In this document: one piece after another, positions 1 through 6,432 of the stretch | Numbering within the stretch: position 1 is the stretch's first letter | Layout: the number at the start of each line of letters is the position of its first letter | NCBI GenBank assembly: GCA_913054055.1 | Contig: CAJXIT010000027.1 | Coordinates: forward strand, 1 to 17,246 | DNA length: 17,246 nucleotides | Reading direction: 5' to 3' | DNA from: an uncultured Thalassolituus sp. | GTDB taxonomy: Bacteria > Pseudomonadota > Gammaproteobacteria > Pseudomonadales > Oceanobacteraceae | Notes under the pieces: generated by a model | The model's database searches: none | Told to the model about the DNA's origin: nothing | The model's input: the letters and a program-made list of their open reading frames with translations, nothing else | Position numbers and translations under genes: made by a program

Positions 1-189
1 AGATTTTAGGGTATACAGGTTTAATTCATCAGAAGGTCTCAGCTTGCTTAACTCAGACTGAAACCCCATTACCTGCTGATTTTTATCCTCCACCAACAGT
101 CCTACCGTTGCCCCTGTAGAATAACAGGCGCAAAGTAGCAACATAATGGTGCTAATCAGCTTGATACAGCGTTTAACCGAGCTTCCCAT
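1..189 (-). CDS. N-terminal part of an exported hypothetical protein (partial)
   Basis: Reading the minus strand from the ATG at 189 gives 63 open codons that run off the window edge, so only the N-terminus is visible. Residues 1-8 are polar and basic (MGSSVKRC) and are followed by a hydrophobic stretch (LISTIMLLLCACYSTGA), which looks like a signal peptide. The LCAC segment resembles a lipobox but lacks the usual small residue two positions before the cysteine, so lipoprotein status is uncertain. The mature part begins TVGLLVEDKNQQ. A purine-rich GGAAGGAG lies upstream of the ATG, somewhat far from it (about 13 nt from GGAG). I do not recognise the family; a periplasmic or outer-envelope location is inferred from the leader only. 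Confidence 0.5.
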   Translation of the reverse strand, partial: MGSSVKRCIKLISTIMLLLCACYSTGATVGLLVEDKNQQVMGFQSELSKLRPSDELNLYTLKS

Positions 190-260
190 GCCCTATATAC
201 AACTCCTTCCAATATTCAAATTACCGTAAAGATACTGAATATATTATGCACACAATTGGA

Positions 261-641
261 CTAGAGTGCCTTATCTAAAACGTTAATTTTAGGTTTTGGA
301 ACAAACTTTTGATCTAAATAATCCTTTACTAGATCATATCCTTGGATCCAGCGGCTGCCTTTAGAGGTCTCTACTTTTAAGCACGGCACAATCACACTGC
401 CGGTATCCGCAAGTAGCTCTTTTTCATACACATGACAACGTTTTAAATTCTTAACAGTTATAGAGATATTCAGCGTTTTTATATATTGCCTAATACGAAT
501 GCTACTTGGGCAGGTTGAATGATCATACAGGGTAATGGCTGCAGCTAAGCGATCTGCGCGCTGCTGCTCTTTATTGGTTCGAGTAACAGGATGTGACAAA
601 AGAAATGAGCACGAAGCCAGTATTTTCTGGTACCAAGACAT
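261..641 (-). CDS. Glutaredoxin-like / GST N-terminal domain protein
   Basis: This 126-residue protein has a short hydrophobic or amphipathic N-terminus (about 7-16) and then a thioredoxin-fold core starting near residue 36 (ITLYDHSTCPSS). The CPSS motif at 44-47 sits where glutaredoxins carry CPxC or CPxS, and VIVPCLKV (P86) supplies the cis-proline strand that binds glutathione. The tail GYDLVKDYLDQKF fits the final helix of the glutaredoxin/GST N-terminal family. Only the first cysteine of the active pair remains, so a monothiol, glutathione-dependent role is more likely than dithiol reduction. Substrate and partners are unknown. The ATG at 641 has no clear Shine-Dalgarno sequence, but a stop lies shortly upstream in frame. 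It lies downstream of lepB and the 37-residue ORF on the same strand. Confidence 0.7.
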   Translation of the reverse strand: MSWYQKILASCSFLLSHPVTRTNKEQQRADRLAAAITLYDHSTCPSSIRIRQYIKTLNISITVKNLKRCHVYEKELLADTGSVIVPCLKVETSKGSRWIQGYDLVKDYLDQKFVPKPKINVLDKAL

Positions 642-713
642 AAGGTTACAACACCATGAAATTTGGCGACATTCTACTGCTGTGCATTTAAAAAACCAAC
701 AAAGAAAACGATA

Positions 714-827
714 TTAATGAAATAAGATATTGTTCACTGCTAGAGTGCCAATAATGCCCATTCCCAAGCAATAAAACATGAGCCATCTGGCTTGAATGCA
801 TTTTCGACAAGGCTTTCTTTTTTCCAT
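714..827 (-). CDS. 37-residue membrane micro-protein with CxxC motif
   Basis: A short minus-strand ORF starts at the ATG at 827 and stops at 714. It is preceded by GGAGAG only five or six bases upstream of the ATG, one of the better ribosome binding sites in this window. The product starts MEKRKPCRKCIQARWLM: a strongly basic head with a CRKC pair (C7, C10), followed by a single hydrophobic segment at about residues 16-31 (LMFYCLGMGIIGTLA) and a short tail. The basic head suggests an N-in orientation by the positive-inside rule. It sits between lepB and the glutaredoxin-like gene on the same strand. No function is recognised. Coding status rests on the ribosome binding site and the coherent head-plus-helix layout, not on a family match. 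Confidence 0.55.
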   Translation of the reverse strand: MEKRKPCRKCIQARWLMFYCLGMGIIGTLAVNNILFH

Positions 828-886
828 ACTGATCTCTCCTTTACAGACCAGTATAGACCAAGCTTAAATTTATGGTTTTTTGATGG

Positions 887-1693
887 TTAATCGATCAACT
901 TATTACGGCTAAACCCTGGAATATCCGTCCAGCTTTCCCAATGCATCCATACAGCAAATGCTTTACCTACAATGTTCTCATCTGGGACAAACCCCCAGAA
1001 ACGGCTATCGCCACTATTATCTCGGTTGTCTCCAAGCATAAAATAATGCCCTTCTGGCACAATCCACTCACCTTCCCCTCGGCTAGGGACGCCATTATAT
1101 TTCTGAATTGGAAAAGCTTCTCCTTCAGGAGTCGTCTCTTTAAATACCAGCAATTTAGGTGCACCTTTTGGATAAGCCCCAATCAAAGCGTCGTCCACTT
1201 GCTCACCATTTATATACAGTATTTTATTCATGTACTTGATCTGATCGCCAGGCAGGCCTAATACCCGCTTAATAAAATAACGTGGATCATGCGGGGGAAT
1301 AAATACCATCACATCCCCTCGTTTAGGATCATCCATTTCGATGACTTTAGTACCTAATACAGGTAACCGAAAGCCATAAGAGAATTTATTAACAAGTATG
1401 AAATCCCCTTTGATTAATCCCGGCTCCATGGAGCCCGAAGGAATTTGAAAAGGCTCCACAAGAAATGAGCGCAATACCAAAACTAGCGCTAATACGGGAA
1501 AGAAGCCCTTACTGTTTTCGATTACCCACGATTCTTTTGCAGCCAATTCCACCGAAGCTTCATCTGCACCATTCTGACTTAGCTGCGCCGATGCAGCAGC
1601 CCTTTGTTTAGAAAAATATAAAAAATCTGCCAGAGAAACAATACCCGTGACAAATACTGCAATCACTAAAACTAAGGGGAAATCGATATCCAT
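887..1693 (-). CDS. lepB: Signal peptidase I
   Basis: A 268-residue inner-membrane serine protease that removes signal peptides from exported preproteins. Two membrane segments are visible, at about 5-26 and 62-79, with a charged cytoplasmic loop between them, as in proteobacterial LepB. The periplasmic catalytic domain shows PSGSM with the nucleophile Ser88, IKRVLGLPGD with the general base Lys142, and the GDNRDNSGDSRFWGFV box at about 221-236. These are the Ser/Lys dyad and conserved boxes B to E of family S26. Length is typical for gammaproteobacteria (E. coli LepB has 324 residues with a larger domain II). The usual neighbours lepA and rnc are not here, so this copy may lie outside the classical lepA-lepB-rnc-era operon or be a second paralogue. 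The start at 1693 has a modest GAG-type ribosome binding site. Confidence 0.95.
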   Translation of the reverse strand: MDIDFPLVLVIAVFVTGIVSLADFLYFSKQRAAASAQLSQNGADEASVELAAKESWVIENSKGFFPVLALVLVLRSFLVEPFQIPSGSMEPGLIKGDFILVNKFSYGFRLPVLGTKVIEMDDPKRGDVMVFIPPHDPRYFIKRVLGLPGDQIKYMNKILYINGEQVDDALIGAYPKGAPKLLVFKETTPEGEAFPIQKYNGVPSRGEGEWIVPEGHYFMLGDNRDNSGDSRFWGFVPDENIVGKAFAVWMHWESWTDIPGFSRNKLID

Positions 1694-1788
1694 TTAATAC
1701 TCTAATTCATTATTTATTTTTAAAGTGGCGGTATTCCAACAAGCTTTTTCCTAAAAAAGGAAAATACTCCTGATGCAAAATACAAACA

Positions 1789-3120
1789 TTAGTGACGCAA
1801 GCCCCGAATAGCCTGTGCCAGCTCAACCGCATAATCGTCTGTCATGCCGGCAATGTAATCGACCACCCTCAGATAGGCTCGGTATTTATCCCAATCCTTT
1901 TTCGGAGCATGACGGCCAATTAACTCAAGCATCCGCTGGGATTTATAACTGACAGATTGGCCAACTAATGCCTCATCTACAGCCGATAAAAAAGACTCCA
2001 GTAAACTGCCCAAAGTGGCATAAGCCCCTATTTCTATCAGGGCTTTTTTGGGCTCCCTGAATATCTTATTACGAGCGATAGATTTGGCGGCATGAATACA
2101 TTTAGCCACTTTAGGATCCGTTAAGGTTATTAAATCTGAATTCAATTGCCCTTGTAATAAGCACGGCTCATTTTCCACAAAAGTTTGAGCCACACTATTT
2201 ACCATAATCTCAATGGCTTTCCCTCTTAATATAGCCAGACGGCGCCTAGCAGGATCTTCATCAGTGGTTTCAAAATAATCCTGGGGCACATCATCCCCTA
2301 TTAAATCCAACAATAGTTGCTCGACTTCTTTATATTCAAGCAGGTTCATTTCCACACCATCTTCTAAATCAATAATGGCATAACAAATGTCATCCGATGC
2401 TTCCATTAAATAGACCAATGGATGACGGCAAAACCGGTTTTCTCCTTGCGGAATTAACCCAAGTTCATTGGCAATATTATGAAAGAAGTCTTGCTCAGAT
2501 TGATACACACCAAACTTTTCGCCTTTGTTTGGATCTTGATAATCACTGTGCCAAGGGTATTTTAAAAAGGCGCCTAAAGTGGCATAGGTCAAACGCATTC
2601 CACCATCAAATCTATGGTATTCAAGTTGCGTTAATATCCTTAACCCTTGAGCGTTACCCTCAAATGTTTGGAAGTCTTTAATTTGGGCTGGAGACAAGCC
2701 CTCTAAAAAACGCAGATTAGCACTGTCTCTAAACCAATTACGGATGGCGTCTTCACCAGTGTGACCAAAAGGGGGATTACCAATATCATGCGCCAAACAT
2801 GCCGCTTGTACGATGGCTCCTAAATCTGCGGGTGAAATTTCAGATGGTAAAGATGACTCCAGCATCTCCCCTACAAGCGCTCCCAAACTTCTGCCGACAC
2901 AACTGACTTCTAAACTGTGAGTTAAACGGCTATGAATATGGTCGTTTTCACGTAAGGGGTGAACTTGCGTTTTACGCTCCAATCGGCGAAAGCTGCTAGA
3001 AAATACCACTCTGTCATGATCTTTGTGAAACGGGGTGCGTGTAGGTGATCCGTGAGAATCTGACAACCCAAATCGCTTGCGGCTTAGTAACTGCTGCCAA
3101 TTCATAACGCCTTCACTCAT
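1789..3120 (-). CDS. dgt: Deoxyguanosinetriphosphate triphosphohydrolase-like HD hydrolase
   Basis: The 443-residue protein belongs to the dGTPase family, which converts dNTPs to deoxynucleosides plus inorganic triphosphate. The N-terminus carries RTPFHKDHDRVVFSSSFRRL and SRLTHSLEV (H68), and the metal-binding HD pair is at H111-D112 in LAHDIGNPPFGHTGEDAI. These are the hallmarks of the Dgt subfamily of the HD superfamily. Length fits the type-1/2 dGTPase-like group. The start is ambiguous: ATG at 3120 has GGGG eight bases upstream, while ATG at 3105 (residue 6, giving MNWQQLLSRKRFG) matches where family members usually begin and has AAGG upstream. It begins 15 bp after the pheA stop, so the two are probably co-transcribed. 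Some relatives restrict phage by depleting dNTPs; nothing around this gene suggests a dedicated defence role. Confidence 0.93.
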   Translation of the reverse strand: MSEGVMNWQQLLSRKRFGLSDSHGSPTRTPFHKDHDRVVFSSSFRRLERKTQVHPLRENDHIHSRLTHSLEVSCVGRSLGALVGEMLESSLPSEISPADLGAIVQAACLAHDIGNPPFGHTGEDAIRNWFRDSANLRFLEGLSPAQIKDFQTFEGNAQGLRILTQLEYHRFDGGMRLTYATLGAFLKYPWHSDYQDPNKGEKFGVYQSEQDFFHNIANELGLIPQGENRFCRHPLVYLMEASDDICYAIIDLEDGVEMNLLEYKEVEQLLLDLIGDDVPQDYFETTDEDPARRRLAILRGKAIEIMVNSVAQTFVENEPCLLQGQLNSDLITLTDPKVAKCIHAAKSIARNKIFREPKKALIEIGAYATLGSLLESFLSAVDEALVGQSVSYKSQRMLELIGRHAPKKDWDKYRAYLRVVDYIAGMTDDYAVELAQAIRGLRH

Positions 3121-3135
3121 CCATGTGCCCCTTAC

Positions 3136-4005
3136 TTATAAATCTCTGAATGACTGGGCACGATAGGTCCCCAACCAGCGATATTCAGATGCGAAAAACT
3201 TCAACTCTTCAATGGCCAGCTGCATTGCACCAGACTCTACATGGTCTGCAATATCAATATGAAACTGACTGCTGTTTAATGTTTTACCGTCCATATAGCT
3301 TTCAATTTTTATTAAATTTAGGCCATTGGTCGCAAAACCACCCAAAGCTTTATACAAAGCTGCCGGTATATTCCTGACTTTAAATAATATGGAAGTAATG
3401 TATTGCTCGCCCTGTATAAACTCTATGGGCGTGGCTTCTTTAGCTAACAATAAAAAACGCGTGGTATTGCCTGCAACATCCTCAAAGTGTTTTTGTACGA
3501 TTTTTAACCCATACAGTTCTGCAGCTAACTCAGACGCTATAACAGCGCCAGTTGAGTCGTTGGATTCTAGCAATAACTTAGCCGCTCCAGCCGTATCAAA
3601 CTCTGCCCTGGGTACCAACCCCATTTGTATAATACGATCATGACATTGAGCCAACGCCTGAGGGTGAGACATAACCCATGAAGGGGACGACTCCTTTAAG
3701 GTCATTAAACAATGATTTACCGGCTGAAAGTGCTCAGCAATGATATGCAGTTTGGTTTTGGGGATTTGACGATAGATTTCTTCTACTCTACCTGCCGTTG
3801 AGTTTTCAATGGGAATCATGGCCCATTGGGCCTGGTTATTCTCAACGGCATCCAATGCTGCAACAAAACTGTCATAAGCGATGGGGGTAGCATCGGGTTT
3901 TACGGTTGCACATGCTAAGTGACTATACGCCCCTAGCTGCCCTTGAAAGGCAATATTGTCCATGAATTTCACATATAACTGAGTAACAGTGTCTATATTG
4001 GCCAC
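3136..4005 (-). CDS. pheA: Prephenate dehydratase
   Basis: A prephenate dehydratase followed by an ACT regulatory domain, making phenylpyruvate in phenylalanine synthesis. The substrate-binding fold runs from about residue 17 (IAFQGQLGAYSH) to about 195 and includes PIENSTAGRV and the catalytic GNTTRFLLL motif near 180-188. The ACT domain follows (SILFKVRNIPAALYKALGGF, then NLIKIESYM), which is where phenylalanine binds for feedback inhibition. There is no N-terminal chorismate mutase domain, so this is the monofunctional form, unlike the fused P-protein of E. coli and pseudomonads. The listed start is a GTG at 4005. An ATG at 3963 (residue 15, giving MDNIAFQGQLGAYSH) aligns better with the family start, but neither has a convincing ribosome binding site. 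dgt follows 15 bp downstream. Confidence 0.92.
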   Translation of the reverse strand: MANIDTVTQLYVKFMDNIAFQGQLGAYSHLACATVKPDATPIAYDSFVAALDAVENNQAQWAMIPIENSTAGRVEEIYRQIPKTKLHIIAEHFQPVNHCLMTLKESSPSWVMSHPQALAQCHDRIIQMGLVPRAEFDTAGAAKLLLESNDSTGAVIASELAAELYGLKIVQKHFEDVAGNTTRFLLLAKEATPIEFIQGEQYITSILFKVRNIPAALYKALGGFATNGLNLIKIESYMDGKTLNSSQFHIDIADHVESGAMQLAIEELKFFASEYRWLGTYRAQSFRDL

Positions 4006-4064
4006 ATAGTTAACTTTTGTACAGACTTTCCAGAATCTCGATTAGATAACTCGCCGTGCTTATC

Positions 4065-4070
4065 TATACT
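4065..4070 (+). promoter_or_regulatory. Candidate -10 box for the HD-GYP gene
   Basis: TATACT lies 25 bases before the ATG at 4096, in the 90-bp divergent spacer between pheA and the HD-GYP gene. A weak -35 candidate, TTAGAT, sits 17 bases upstream at 4042-4047. A Shine-Dalgarno-like AGGAAGAG follows at about 4078-4085. This is a sequence-match prediction only. Confidence 0.35.
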
Positions 4071-4095
4071 CAATTACAGGAAGAGAACGGGCTGT

Positions 4096-5319
4096 ATGCT
4101 AAAAAAAATATCGGTACAAGACCTTAAGATCGGCATGTATGTCACCAACATTGCACAAAAAGGGGTAGCCCTTAGCAATGAACAGCGTGAAGGCCGAATC
4201 AAGGACGAAACAACCATCAAAGCGCTGCAACAAAAAGGCGTAAAAGAACTCATTATTGATACCGAACAAGGTGACGATAGCGAGGATGCCGTTGCGCTTG
4301 AAACACCTGAAGACACAGAAACTCGGCAACTTGAAGATGAAGTTCATTCAATATCTCAGCACACTACTGAATCTGTTGAAACCCAATCCGCAAGCTTCGA
4401 GCAAGAATTTCAACGGGCTGGCAAAATCCATAATGAAGCTTTAGGGCTTGTAAGTAATGCACTTGATGCCGTTCAAAATGGTCAAGCCATTGATACAAAG
4501 CCATTTGAAGAAATGGCCTCCAGTTTCATGGATTCAGTGGTACGCAACCAAAATGCATTAGCGTGTTTATCCCGTATTCGGGATAAAGACTCCTACCTGA
4601 TGGAGCACAGCGTTAACGTGGCAGTGCTTATGTCTATCTTAGGTAAATACCTAAAATTGGATAATCAATACCTGCATCAATGTGTCACAGGGGCGCTGTT
4701 ACACGATATTGGCAAAGTTATGATTCCTGACACTATCCTGCATAAGCCAGGTAAACTCACTGATGAAGAGTTCACCATCATGAAGCGCCATGCCTTATAT
4801 AGCCAAAAAATACTGGAAAAAAGCCACGGTTTCCCACAAGCGTCTATCAATGTTGCTGGCCAGCATCATGAAAGGCTGGATGGCAAAGGTTACCCTGCGG
4901 GATTAAAAGGCGATGAAGTCACACAAGAGGCCCGCATGGCTTCCGTGGTTGATATATATGATGCCATTACCGCCGATCGGGTGTATCACGATGGTATGAC
5001 GCCCTCTACTGCTCTTAAACGCATGCTAGAATGGTGCGGGCCTCATTTGGATGTTAAGTATGTACATGCATTCATAAAAGCCATGGGGGTTTACCCTGTG
5101 GGCTCTTTAGTAGAGCTCAGTAATGGACAAGCAGGCATCGTCATAGAAGAGACGGAAGAAACCATGAAGCCAGTCATTAGGGTAATCTATAATATCAACG
5201 CCAAACATTTTATTGAGGTCACACGATTAGACCTGAGCACAACAAATAATGAAATCACAATTGTTAGGAGCCTTGATCCAGTTGATTACGGTATTAAATT
5301 GAAAGATTTCCTTGTTTAG
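4096..5319 (+). CDS. HD-GYP cyclic-di-GMP phosphodiesterase with DUF3391 domain
   Basis: A 407-residue signalling enzyme expected to hydrolyse cyclic di-GMP and so lower the level of this second messenger, typically favouring motility over biofilm. Residues 1-58 (LKKISVQDLKIGMYV and following) are the DUF3391 domain that precedes many gammaproteobacterial HD-GYP domains. An acidic, Gln/Glu-rich linker (about 58-105) follows. The catalytic domain at about 165-335 carries H171, HDIGK at 203-207, H232 (KRHALYSQ), and the diagnostic HHERLDGKGYP at 257-267. All metal ligands and the GYP motif appear intact, so activity is likely. A short C-terminal segment (about 337-407) is of unknown role. No membrane segment or sensor domain is visible, so it should be cytosolic. 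It is divergent from pheA and followed by tRNA-Asn. Confidence 0.92.
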   Translation: MLKKISVQDLKIGMYVTNIAQKGVALSNEQREGRIKDETTIKALQQKGVKELIIDTEQGDDSEDAVALETPEDTETRQLEDEVHSISQHTTESVETQSASFEQEFQRAGKIHNEALGLVSNALDAVQNGQAIDTKPFEEMASSFMDSVVRNQNALACLSRIRDKDSYLMEHSVNVAVLMSILGKYLKLDNQYLHQCVTGALLHDIGKVMIPDTILHKPGKLTDEEFTIMKRHALYSQKILEKSHGFPQASINVAGQHHERLDGKGYPAGLKGDEVTQEARMASVVDIYDAITADRVYHDGMTPSTALKRMLEWCGPHLDVKYVHAFIKAMGVYPVGSLVELSNGQAGIVIEETEETMKPVIRVIYNINAKHFIEVTRLDLSTTNNEITIVRSLDPVDYGIKLKDFLV

Positions 5320-5321
5320 CC

Positions 5322-5341
5322 CCTAATCCATCAAGATTGGG
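5322..5341 (+). terminator. Weak stem-loop after the HD-GYP gene
   Basis: CCTAATC at 5322-5328 can pair with GATTGGG at 5335-5341 (seven pairs, one of them G-U) around a six-base loop, starting two bases after the stop codon. No T-run follows, so intrinsic termination here is doubtful; it may only stabilise the 3' end of the mRNA. Confidence 0.25.
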
Positions 5342-5381
5342 TAAGTCCTTGTATTTAAATTAAAAAAAAACAAAAAAAGAG

Positions 5382-5410
5382 TTGACGATACAGGCCTTCA
5401 TCAATAATAT
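5382..5410 (+). promoter_or_regulatory. Strong sigma-70 promoter of tRNA-Asn
   Basis: TTGACG at 5382-5387 and TAATAT at 5405-5410 are separated by exactly 17 bases. An A-rich tract (5362-5380) lies directly upstream, resembling an UP element. A GC-rich ACGCCCCGC follows the -10 box, the kind of discriminator that makes stable-RNA promoters subject to stringent control. The mature tRNA begins about 41 bases downstream, leaving room for a 5' leader removed by RNase P. This is the best promoter match in the window. Confidence 0.85.
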
Positions 5411-5451
5411 ACGCCCCGCAGTTGAGGCAACAGCCAAGACAGCACTGTAGT

Positions 5452-5527
5452 TCCTCGATAGCTCAGTTGGTAGAGCAGTAGACTGTTAATCTATTGGTCA
5501 CTGGTTCGAGTCCAGTTCGAGGAGCCA
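5452..5527 (+). tRNA. tRNA-Asn (anticodon GTT)
   Basis: A 76-base cloverleaf is readable by eye. The acceptor strands TCCTCGA and TCGAGGA pair at all seven positions, the D arm is GCTC/GAGC, the anticodon arm is GTAGA-CTGTTAA-TCTAT, and the T arm is ACTGG-TTCGAGT-CCAGT. The discriminator G and CCA are encoded. The anticodon GTT at 5485-5487 reads AAC and AAU, giving asparagine, and the sequence closely resembles E. coli tRNA-Asn. It stands alone behind its own promoter. The acceptor strand GAGGAG (5519-5524) can also pair with CTCCTC just downstream (5532-5537), and partial copies of the 3' half follow at 5561, about 5657 and perhaps 5756. Confidence 0.97.
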
Positions 5528-5560
5528 CTTTCTCCTCCTCTTCATGTTTTGATTTACAAA

Positions 5561-5618
5561 TTAATCTATTGGTCAGCTTTCTAGTTCTGGGATTCCAGTT
5601 CGAGGAGCCACTTTCTCC
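5561..5618 (+). repeat. Partial copy of the tRNA-Asn 3' half (copy 2)
   Basis: The first 15 bases match the tRNA from the anticodon onward (5486-5500), and the last 25 bases (5594-5618) match the tRNA T-arm 3' strand, acceptor, CCA and the following CTTTCTCC exactly. The middle differs: about 18 bases replace about 10, destroying the T stem-loop. It is therefore not a functional tRNA. It is followed immediately by a C and a run of eight T (5620-5627), and GGAG can pair with CTCC just before the T-run, so this copy may also terminate the tRNA transcript. Confidence 0.85.
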
Positions 5619-5627
5619 CTTTTTTTT
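5604..5627 (+). terminator. Possible tRNA-Asn transcript terminator
   Basis: GGAG (5604-5607) and CTCC (5615-5618) can form a short stem around a seven-base loop, with a T8 run at 5620-5627 after one C. The stem is short, so intrinsic termination is only moderately likely. It is the only T-run of this quality behind the tRNA. Confidence 0.35.
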
Positions 5628-5656
5628 CTTTCCCGCACCTTTATTTAATTTTTAGC

Positions 5657-5709
5657 ATAATCTATTGATTAGTTTTCTAGCTCTGGGATTCCCATTCGAG
5701 AAGCCACTA
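5657..5709 (+). repeat. Decayed partial copy of the tRNA-Asn 3' half (copy 3)
   Basis: TAATCTATTG at 5658-5667 continues to CTCTGGGATTCC and ATTCGAGAAGCCACTAT. The CTAGxTCTGGGATTCC segment is shared with copy 2 but absent from the tRNA itself, so copy 3 descends from copy 2 or from a common intermediate, not directly from the tRNA. Several point changes (GGTCA to GATTA, GAGGAG to GAGAAG) show further decay. Confidence 0.75.
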
Positions 5710-5755
5710 TACTCTGCCTAATGTGTTTAAATCCTAAAATGAATATTAACGTCAG

Positions 5756-5790
5756 CTAATTAGTTTCTGAAATTTAGTTCTGTGGAGCCA
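5756..5790 (+). repeat. Possible remnant of a fourth tRNA-Asn-derived copy
   Basis: ATTAGTTTCTGAA, TAGTTCTG and GGAGCCA appear in the same order as in copies 2 and 3, about 91 bases after the matching point in copy 3. Identity is low and parts are missing, so this is a tentative call. The rest of the spacer, 5791-5971, shows no gene or clear regulatory element to me. Confidence 0.35.
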
Positions 5791-5971
5791 AGTATTTTTA
5801 ACAATGAATTACTTTGCTGACAGTTAAACATTCGAACACTATTAACGCGACGTGCCGTACACTATAAGTACCATGAATATTCACTAATTTCGACCAGCCA
5901 AACCTAAACTACATAGGTAGATTTATTATCCATAAATGTTAACGTGGTGAAAAATAACAAAGTATCTGCCC

Positions 5972-6409
5972 ATGTTTAAAATTAAAGTTGAACGCATTGT
6001 CCAAGCTCCAATTGAAACAGTGTTTGAGGCCATTAGCGATCATTCTAATTACGCTTTATTCTCTGCAGTTGGTTCTGCTCATTTACTAAATGAAGGAAAG
6101 ACTGAACGTAATGGCAAGGGGGCACTGCGCACAGTTCAAACAGGAGCATTTAAAGTCTGGGAAAAGATTACAGATTTTGAACGCCCTATTCACATGCAGT
6201 ATAAAATTGAAAAAGCTAGGCCGATCAAAATGGAGCATTATAAGGGCATCATTGATCTTAAAGACTTGGGCGATAATACAACTCATGTTACCTGGGTTTC
6301 TGAAGGTAAAATGAACATACCTTTAATTGGTAAGTTATTAGATAAGAAGATGCAACAACAAGGCACTGCCGTGTTTCATAGCATGTTGAAATCCATAGAA
6401 AAACGTTAA
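5972..6409 (+). CDS. SRPBCC / polyketide cyclase-like lipid-binding fold protein
   Basis: The 145-residue protein shows the START/Bet v1-like pattern of the SRPBCC superfamily: an N-terminal strand (FKIKVERIVQAPIETVFEAISD) with the typical P-x-x-x-V-F/W-x-x-I/L-x-D signature at about 12-23, central strands (HMQYKIEKARPIKMEHYKG, then THVTWVSEG), and a long C-terminal helix (about 118-143, LIGKLLDKKMQQQGTAVFHSML) that closes the hydrophobic cavity. Members bind or process hydrophobic ligands; the ligand here cannot be told. There is no signal peptide, so it is probably cytosolic. The ATG at 5972 lacks a clear ribosome binding site. It converges with the ATP-NAD kinase-like gene, the two stops being about 17 bases apart. 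Confidence 0.75.
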   Translation: MFKIKVERIVQAPIETVFEAISDHSNYALFSAVGSAHLLNEGKTERNGKGALRTVQTGAFKVWEKITDFERPIHMQYKIEKARPIKMEHYKGIIDLKDLGDNTTHVTWVSEGKMNIPLIGKLLDKKMQQQGTAVFHSMLKSIEKR

Positions 6410-6416
6410 TTTAGAG

Positions 6417-6432
6417 CAATAAAAAATTATTG
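6417..6432. repeat. AT-rich palindrome between convergent genes
   Basis: CAATAA, AAAA and TTATTG form a perfect six-base inverted repeat in the 17-base gap between two convergent stop codons. It could act as a weak two-way mRNA end, but it has almost no GC pairs, so terminator function is doubtful. Confidence 0.3.

Noticed and set aside
941..1261. Open frame on the plus strand opposite lepB
   Set aside because: It lies wholly within the well-supported lepB gene, and its product has no recognisable domain or ribosome binding site.
1789..3120. dGTPase as part of a dedicated anti-phage system
   Set aside because: The gene sits tightly behind pheA in a housekeeping context, and no other defence-type gene is next to it.
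5452..5790. Possible tRNA-borne integrated element (genomic island) with tRNA 3' repeats as att sites
   Set aside because: The copies are within 350 bases of the tRNA, with no room for genes, and no integrase is nearby. Copy 3 derives from copy 2, which favours local serial duplication over repeated integration.
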